Below are positions 30,006-35,098 of a stretch of DNA of 35,098 bases, in pieces (position 1 is the stretch's first letter; each line of letters opens with the position of its first letter). This stretch comes from Gemmataceae bacterium (lineage in GTDB: Bacteria > Planctomycetota > Planctomycetia > Gemmatales > Gemmataceae): positions 1-35,098 of the forward strand of contig JAKEHV010000502.1 in assembly GCA_022614915.1 (NCBI GenBank), written 5' to 3'. The position numbers were made by a program, and so were the translations under genes. Under the pieces are notes generated by a model. The model saw nothing but the letters and a program-made list of their open reading frames with translations. It did no database searches and was not told where the DNA came from.

Positions 30006-30307
30006 AAGCAGAGGGCAACGGACAGCCGCAGCGCTTTGAAGTCGACATGTCAGGAGTCGTCAAGAGACAGATCAAACAAGTCATGAAACGGGCCAGGAAA
30101 GCAGGCAAATTCGAACCGGCTCTGGCTGCTCTTAAGAAGGTGATCGCGCGCCTCCATGCGGATCCTTGGAATCTCGGCGAAAGGTTCAAGGACTTCAAAC
30201 ACCTAAAGCTCGTCGGACACGTCGCCGTTGTCTGGCCACTGGCGGTTCATTTTGCCATACACGAAACCAGACCGATTGCCTACATCATGAAAGTCGTCCT
30301 TCTTTAG
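30002..30307 (+). CDS. putative RelE/ParE-type toxin
   Basis: This 101-aa basic protein starts at ATG 30002 inside the stop of the upstream gene. RQIKQVMKRARKAGKFEPAL gives two N-terminal helices. The second half, DPWNLGERFKDFKHLKLVGH followed by VAVVWPLAVHFAIHETRPIA and YIMKVVLL, has the beta-sheet layout of RelE/ParE toxins (a G-E-x core, then VAVVxPLxVxFxI strands and a final basic strand). These toxins cleave mRNA or poison gyrase. The family call is by pattern recognition only. It is followed by the SUKH fusion 28 bases downstream. Confidence 0.6.
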   Translation: MKAEGNGQPQRFEVDMSGVVKRQIKQVMKRARKAGKFEPALAALKKVIARLHADPWNLGERFKDFKHLKLVGHVAVVWPLAVHFAIHETRPIAYIMKVVLL

Positions 30308-30335
30308 TTTTGTAATGACTGCATAGCGTGGAGCC

Positions 30336-31631
30336 ATGCTCGATTACGCCAAATGGATGGAGCGCGCCGTTGCCTTCGTGCAGGGCATGGCGAGTCTACC
30401 CGGCGAAGTCAAAATCGAAACCCACGTCGCGCCGCCGCTGACCAAACTGGAAGTCGAGAAGCTCGCCAAATGGTGCAAACTGCCGATTCCCGAGCCGCTG
30501 CGGCGCTTCTGGCTCGAAGGCTCGGGGCACTGTCACTGCACCTACTCGTGGAGCATTCCGAATGAGTTTCACCAGCAATTCAGTGTGGCGTTTCCAGAAG
30601 TGAAATATGATTGGCTTCGAGGCGGCGCCCAATTCCTTTCTGCACCCGCGCTCCTCGACGCCACCGAATGGCGGCTTGGCTGGGTTGAAGGCTTTCGCGA
30701 CGAGTCACCGAAAGACGCGCGTTTTTGGGCTCATTCAGTCCCATTCCATCCAGTGGGCAATGGCGATTACGTGGCTCTATATGTTCGCGACAATGTAGAC
30801 GATCCCCCTGTGGCGTATTTGAACCACGAAGGTTGCGGCTGCAGCGAGATCATCGCGAATAGTTTCGATGAGTTTTTGCAGATCTGGGAAGCGCTCGCCT
30901 ATCTCGATATGGATTTCCTTTACTTTTTCCGGAATAGTCAAAACGAACGATTTGAGCCAAGTGCGTTCCCGGTCGAGTCGGATGCCGTGCAAGCGTTGTT
31001 TCGAGCCGAAGTCCGCACCGATCTCGTAAAGCCGGCGCGAGCTGCTTTTACGGAAGCGGACTGGGTTTCGACGAATGATCCGGACAAGGTGCTCAATTGG
31101 CTGAAGGAGAACGAAAAACTCGACGAACGGAAACTCCGGCTGTTTGGTTGCGCGTGTTGTCGGCGCATTTGGGATAGGCTGGGAGAGTTGAGCCGCGAGA
31201 CCGTAGCGCTCGCGGAAGAACATGCCGACGGCGCTGTCAGCCAAGCGGACTTTGAGTTTGGCCGATCTGAGTTGATTCAGTGGGAGGGAAGAGACTCGAC
31301 CAAGTACGGTATCGCCCTCTCCGCTTTAGACGGAGGTTGGTACACTTCCTGGGAAATTGGCTGTCGATTGGATGAACCGGAGTTGAGCCAGGCAAAGGCC
31401 GCGCATGCCGACTTGCTCCGCCACATCTTCGGCAACCCATTCCGCCCGCTGGAAATGCCGGGAGTCCGTCAGACTGAAATCGTGCGGCGGGCGCGAGCGC
31501 TTTATGACGGCCACTGCACCGCGGCGGAATTGCGCGAGGCGCTGGCGGTGGCGGGTTTTGCGGAACTGGCCGAGCATTTCCAGCGCCCGGACCATCCCAA
31601 AGGCTGCTGGGCTCTGGATTTGCTAATTTGA
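30336..31631 (+). CDS. SUKH (SMI1/KNR4) domain protein with Gemmata-type C-terminal domain
   Basis: This 431-aa protein starts at ATG 30336 after GGAG. The N-terminal half has the SUKH look (LTKLEVEKLAKWCKLPIPEP, LRRFWLEGSG, AYLNHEGCGCSEIIANSFDE, FLQIWEAL), a fold best known from immunity proteins against polymorphic toxins. The C-terminal about 190 residues have DERKLRLFGCACCRRIWDRL, HADLLRHIFGNPFRP and GCWALDLLI, a tail that I know from many Gemmata-type proteins and whose function is unknown. Four cysteines (GCACC) could bind metal. It is the third of three codirectional accessory-like genes. A toxin partner for it is not visible. Confidence 0.8.
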   Translation: MLDYAKWMERAVAFVQGMASLPGEVKIETHVAPPLTKLEVEKLAKWCKLPIPEPLRRFWLEGSGHCHCTYSWSIPNEFHQQFSVAFPEVKYDWLRGGAQFLSAPALLDATEWRLGWVEGFRDESPKDARFWAHSVPFHPVGNGDYVALYVRDNVDDPPVAYLNHEGCGCSEIIANSFDEFLQIWEALAYLDMDFLYFFRNSQNERFEPSAFPVESDAVQALFRAEVRTDLVKPARAAFTEADWVSTNDPDKVLNWLKENEKLDERKLRLFGCACCRRIWDRLGELSRETVALAEEHADGAVSQADFEFGRSELIQWEGRDSTKYGIALSALDGGWYTSWEIGCRLDEPELSQAKAAHADLLRHIFGNPFRPLEMPGVRQTEIVRRARALYDGHCTAAELREALAVAGFAELAEHFQRPDHPKGCWALDLLI

Positions 31632-31663
31632 TAAGGACAAACTGAGCAAACATAGAGGTCAAA

Positions 31664-32890
31664 ATGAGTAAGAAACGTCCGGTCTCTCGCCGTTCTTTCC
31701 TGCAAGCCACCGCCGCAGCCGGCGCAGCCTCCGCGCTCGCGCTGCCCGCGTCGGCGCAACCCGCCGGCGCCAACGAGCGCCTAAACATCGGCCTCATCGG
31801 CACCGGCGGCCGTTGCCGGCACCTCATGCAGTCGCTCGCCAAAGTGCCCAACACGCGCATGATGGCTCTGTGCGACGTCTATGAGCCGCACCTGGACCAG
31901 GCCCGCAAGCTCGCCGACCCCAAGGCGACGGCGTATCGCGATTATCGCCGCCTCCTAGAGAACAAGGAAATTCACGCGGTCTTGATCGCTTCGCCCGATC
32001 ATTGGCACGTGCCGATGACCGTGGACGCCATGGCCGCCGGCAAAGACGTCTATGTCGAGAAGCCGCTCACGCACAAGATGTCCGAGGGCAAAGTCATCCT
32101 CGACGCCTTCGCCAAGCACCGCCGCGTGGTGCAGATCGGCACGCAGCAGCGCAGCATGACGCACATTATCCGGGCGCGCGAGCTGGTCCGCGACGGCCGG
32201 CTCGGCACCGTCCACAAGGTCCATCTCACCTGGAACCGCAACAGCGACCGCGTCCGTCGCGGGCCGCAGAACGTCGATCCCAAACGGCTCGACTGGACCG
32301 CCTTCCTCGGCAACGCTCCCAAGCAGGATTTCGACGAATACCGCTTCCGCAATTGGCGCTGGTTCTGGGATTTCGGCAACGGCATCCTGACTGACCTCAT
32401 GGTCCACTGGATCGACGTCGCCCATTGGATTTTGAACCTTGACCATCCGGAAAAGGCCGTCACCATCGGCGACAACTACATCAGCCGCGACGTCTGGCAA
32501 ACGCCGGACACCATCCAGACGCTGCTCGTCTATCCCGGCAACATCCAGGTCTATTTCGAAGGGACTTTTTGCAACGCCTATCGCGGCGCGATGATCACTT
32601 TCATGGGCACGGAGGCGAATCTGTACATCGACCGCGGCCGATTCGAGCTGATTCCCGAGCTCAGGAGCAAGCAGAAGCCGGAAGAGTTGATCCTGGGGAC
32701 TGGGCCGCGCGGCCGCGACTTCTACGACCGGCCCGACGGCGAGCTGTTGCACCTTCAGGATTGGGTCGACGCCATACGGGTCCAGCGGCAGCCGAGTGCG
32801 CCGATTCCCGCCGGCGTAAGCGCGGCGGCCGCCGCGCATCTGGGCAACCAGGCGTTTCGCGGCAGCGGTGCAGCAGTGTGGGGAAAGTAA
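31664..32890 (+). CDS. Tat-exported Gfo/Idh/MocA family oxidoreductase
   Basis: This 408-aa protein begins at ATG 31664 after AGAGGT. SRRSFLQATAAAGAASALAL is a twin-arginine signal. The Rossmann motif LNIGLIGTGGRCRHL follows. YVEKPLTHKMSEG carries the EKP catalytic lysine. IGTQQRSMTHIIRARELVRD and the FWDFGNGILTDLMVHWID segment match the sugar-dehydrogenase-like C-terminal sheet. It likely oxidises or isomerises a sugar derivative with NAD(P) and is exported folded; the cofactor would then be loaded in the cytosol. It is typical of planctomycete glycan degradation sets. The substrate is unknown. Confidence 0.94.
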   Translation: MSKKRPVSRRSFLQATAAAGAASALALPASAQPAGANERLNIGLIGTGGRCRHLMQSLAKVPNTRMMALCDVYEPHLDQARKLADPKATAYRDYRRLLENKEIHAVLIASPDHWHVPMTVDAMAAGKDVYVEKPLTHKMSEGKVILDAFAKHRRVVQIGTQQRSMTHIIRARELVRDGRLGTVHKVHLTWNRNSDRVRRGPQNVDPKRLDWTAFLGNAPKQDFDEYRFRNWRWFWDFGNGILTDLMVHWIDVAHWILNLDHPEKAVTIGDNYISRDVWQTPDTIQTLLVYPGNIQVYFEGTFCNAYRGAMITFMGTEANLYIDRGRFELIPELRSKQKPEELILGTGPRGRDFYDRPDGELLHLQDWVDAIRVQRQPSAPIPAGVSAAAAAHLGNQAFRGSGAAVWGK

Positions 32891-33196
32891 CGAGTCGTGC
32901 TTCCCGTGCGTCAGACTTCGTGAACAGCTTCACAATCCACCAGTCAAAGGCTCTTTTCAGTTTTCTGCCTATTCGCCAATCTGAAAAACGGAGGGGTCTT
33001 AATTGCTGCAAGTCATATATCAGACATGAGTTAAGATTTCACCACCTACATTTCACTTTTTTGCGATTTGAAAAGTGGGTCCTGGGTCTGGCTGACGTGT
33101 CGGACCGGTAGTCATCTTTCCTGGCAGGCTAAATGCACATTTGGCCTTTCTCATTGCAGCAGGTTACAATCGTCACTGCTTGGGAAAGGGTCGTTC
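32891..33196. other. 306-base gap, AT-richer, no gene recognised
   Basis: Between the oxidoreductase stop and the kinase start, composition drops clearly in GC at 32940-33070 and no frame has a ribosome site. GGCTGACGTGTCGG near 33090 resembles the GCTGACAC words at 21128 but does not pair with anything nearby. AAAGGG at 33186-33190 is the ribosome site of the next gene. Confidence 0.5.
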
Positions 33197-35098
33197 ATGT
33201 CCGCCTCCGATAGCCACGGCAATTTGTCGCTCGCCACGCTGAAGCGCCTCGACGCGATCTGTGCCGACTACGAAAAAGCTTGGCGGCCGGACCAGCCGCC
33301 CGCGTTCGGTGAGTTCATGGCCCAGTCGCCGGAGCCGGAGCGCAGCGTCGTCTTCCGCGAGCTATTGAAGCTGGAGGCGGAGCTGCGCCAGCGCGCGGGC
33401 GTGGACATGCCGACGGAAGAGATCGCCCGGCGTTTTCCCGAGTACGCGCCATTCGTGACGGAGTTTCTTGGCCGTCGCACGCCGTCGTCCGAGTCGGCGT
33501 CCGGCGCGAGTGGCGAAGGCACGAGTCCGCACGACACGCCGACGGTCGCCGGCACTCAGCCCGAACAGTCGCGGCCCGACGATCTGGCGTTTCTCGAGCC
33601 TTCGGACAAACCGGGAACGATCGGCCAGCTCGGGCATTACGAAATCCAGGGAGTGGTCGGCCGCGGCGGCATGGGCGTCGTGCTCCGGGCCTTTGACGAA
33701 AAGCTGCACCGCATCGTCGCCATTAAAGTGCTCGGCCCGCAATTCGCCACCAACGCCACCGCCCGCAAGCGCTTCGAGCGCGAAGCCCGGACCGCCGCCG
33801 CGGTCAGCCACGATCATATCATCGCCATCCACCAGGTCGATGAAGTCCACGGCGTCCCCTTCCTGGTGATGCCGCTCATTGATGGCAAATCGCTGCAAGA
33901 GCGTCTCGACCAATCCGGCCCGCTGGAATTGAAAGAGATTCTGCGCATCGGCAATCAGATCGCCGAAGGGCTGGCGGCGGCGCACAGAAAGGGCCTGGTG
34001 CATCGCGACATCAAGCCGGCCAACATCCTTCTGGAAAACGGCGTCGAGCGCGTCAAAATCACCAATTTCGGCCTGGCCCGCGCGGTCGATGATGCCAGCG
34101 TGACGCAATCGGGCGTAATCGCGGGCACGCCCATGTATATGGCCCCCGAGCAGGCGGGCAACGAACATGTCGATCATCGCGCCGACTTGTTCAGCCTGGG
34201 CTCAGTGCTGTACACGATGTGCACGGGCTGGCCGCCGTTTCGCGCGACCGGCACGATCGCCGTCATGATGCGCGTAATCGAGGACACGCCGCGGCCCATT
34301 CGCGAAGTCAATCCGGACATTCCCGATTGGCTGTGCGACATCATCGCCAAGCTGCACGCCAAGAAACCGGATGACCGGTTTCAGACGGCGCGCGAAGTGG
34401 CGGAGCTCTTGGAGCAGCATTTGGCGCATTTGCAGCAACCCCACGTGGCACCGAGGCCCGCGGCCGTGTCGGCGCCGATCGATACGCCAAGAGATCGAGC
34501 GCCGCGACCGCCGCTCGAAGCGCCGCCGGCTTGGCCGGTTTGGCCGATCGCGCTGGTGGGGCTCTTATTAGTTGTCCTTGCCCCGTTTGTTTTCATCTTT
34601 GTTGGGGTGGTGGCCGCCATCCTCATCGTCGGTGCGGTCGCCCTTGTGTACGTGGTCGCACTGTACCTTTGGCTCAAACCGCAACCGCTGTCAGACGGCA
34701 GCCAAACCAGAGCGTCACCACGCTTGCTTTGGCCGATCGCACTCGTCGGCTTATTCGTACTCCTCTTGGCCGGGACTCTGCTGTTTGTGCTATGGCTGAA
34801 ACATGGCGAGTCGCCGTTCTGGCAATGGGCCACAGCGCCGGTCATTATGGTGGGCGCGGTGGGCGCACTATGCGCGTTCTGGTTGTTCGTGCGGCTCAAA
34901 GCTCAACAACGGCGCACAGTCCAGTCGGGCATGCTCGTGCCGGAACGCCGCCCGACGCGCTGGTGGCGGCGCTTGGGGAAAGCCGTTGCCGCCTACGCGC
35001 TCCTGTTCCTGGTTTTCCTCTTGGCTGCCGGCATCTTCAGTGACGAGGGCATATGGGCCAATCCCGTCATCGAATGGTGGACGCTCGGCATTCTCGGC
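33197..35098 (+). CDS. Ser/Thr protein kinase-like membrane protein, NFG variant, runs off window
   Basis: The ATG at 33197 follows AAAGGG; the frame stays open for 634 codons to the edge. Residues 15-90 are the planctomycete pre-kinase helical region (DAICADYEKAWRPDQPPAFG, then EPERSVVFRELLKLEAEL). The kinase spans about 147-410: GRGGMGVVLR, VAIK (lysine 177), HRDIKPAN (269-276) and GTPMYMAPEQ. The metal-binding motif reads NFG, with Asn at residue 290 (AAT at 34064-34066) in place of the DFG aspartate. After a Pro-rich linker come hydrophobic segments that look like four or more membrane helices (about 452-470, 473-493, 515-533, 548-563), and a fifth near the edge. The missing end could be a sensor. 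Activity is uncertain because of the Asp to Asn change. Confidence 0.92.
   Translation, partial: MSASDSHGNLSLATLKRLDAICADYEKAWRPDQPPAFGEFMAQSPEPERSVVFRELLKLEAELRQRAGVDMPTEEIARRFPEYAPFVTEFLGRRTPSSESASGASGEGTSPHDTPTVAGTQPEQSRPDDLAFLEPSDKPGTIGQLGHYEIQGVVGRGGMGVVLRAFDEKLHRIVAIKVLGPQFATNATARKRFEREARTAAAVSHDHIIAIHQVDEVHGVPFLVMPLIDGKSLQERLDQSGPLELKEILRIGNQIAEGLAAAHRKGLVHRDIKPANILLENGVERVKITNFGLARAVDDASVTQSGVIAGTPMYMAPEQAGNEHVDHRADLFSLGSVLYTMCTGWPPFRATGTIAVMMRVIEDTPRPIREVNPDIPDWLCDIIAKLHAKKPDDRFQTAREVAELLEQHLAHLQQPHVAPRPAAVSAPIDTPRDRAPRPPLEAPPAWPVWPIALVGLLLVVLAPFVFIFVGVVAAILIVGAVALVYVVALYLWLKPQPLSDGSQTRASPRLLWPIALVGLFVLLLAGTLLFVLWLKHGESPFWQWATAPVIMVGAVGALCAFWLFVRLKAQQRRTVQSGMLVPERRPTRWWRRLGKAVAAYALLFLVFLLAAGIFSDEGIWANPVIEWWTLGILG

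Noticed and set aside
31955-32839. 294-aa minus-strand frame opposite the Gfo/Idh/MocA gene
   Set aside because: Antisense to a gene with a clear Tat signal and EKP motif.

Overview
The window is GC-rich bacterial DNA that reads as a member of Planctomycetota, most likely a relative of the Gemmatales. The markers are a BBP7-type outer-membrane barrel with its LEFLWW motif, three Hanks-type Ser/Thr kinases, a PQQ-propeller secreted protein, a PmoA-like (DUF6807-type) secreted protein, a Tat-exported Gfo/Idh/MocA oxidoreductase, and a SUKH protein ending in the IFGNPFRP...GCWALDLL tail that I associate with Gemmata-type proteomes. The assignment rests on family recognition from memory, not on a search. 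No phage, insertion sequence, CRISPR array or rRNA was seen.

Layout. 1-2.7 kb: end of an SDR epimerase, a GNAT, adenine phosphoribosyltransferase (apt) and a GbsR/MarR-type regulator. 2.9-6.2 kb: a membrane-anchored kinase divergent from that regulator, followed by a second GNAT and a PQQ propeller. 6.2-6.7 kb: a terminator, an odd tRNA-like gene with anticodon CAG, tRNA-Gln(TTG) and a hairpin. 6.7-10.1 kb: a kinase/receiver/HD-GYP fusion and a TPR protein. 10.3-14.7 kb: an XPB-family helicase, a 72-aa protein and a Helicase_C_3/XPB-N-type partner, all codirectional. 14.8-20.9 kb: an FG/GN-rich low-complexity protein, the BBP7 barrel with a good sigma70-like promoter, a Dpm1-like glycosyltransferase, a zinc-ribbon membrane protein, a UbiA prenyltransferase, and an aldo/keto reductase-like protein coupled to a 34-aa CxxC microprotein. 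21.3-25.6 kb: asnS, a secreted cyclophilin, a universal stress protein and an alpha/beta hydrolase. 25.7-28.2 kb: a decayed YCII/ECF-sigma remnant, a DAO-like FAD oxidoreductase, an FHA protein and a CPBP protease. 28.3-32.9 kb: the PmoA-like protein, a putative RelE/ParE-type toxin-antitoxin pair, the SUKH fusion and the oxidoreductase. 33.2 kb to the end: a third kinase, open at the right edge, whose DFG motif reads NFG.

How parts may work together. The XPB trio looks like one nucleic-acid-remodelling module. Kinases, the FHA protein (a phosphothreonine reader) and the HD-GYP fusion point to dense phospho- and possibly c-di-GMP signalling, although they are not in one operon. The segment 29.7-31.6 kb (toxin-antitoxin-like pair plus SUKH immunity-type fusion) is the most accessory-like part.

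A second layer is the intergenic DNA. Many gaps carry inverted repeats from several distinct sequence families: perfect palindromes of up to 32 bp, REP-like cloverleafs ending in GTAGC/GCTAC, and arms built of short repeated words such as CGCAGAGG or CGCAAAGG. They look like non-autonomous interspersed repeats or RNA hairpins and are listed individually. The best candidates for something undescribed are the XPB trio, the CAG tRNA-like gene, the toxin-antitoxin-like pair, the 34-aa coupled ORF, and the hairpin families.
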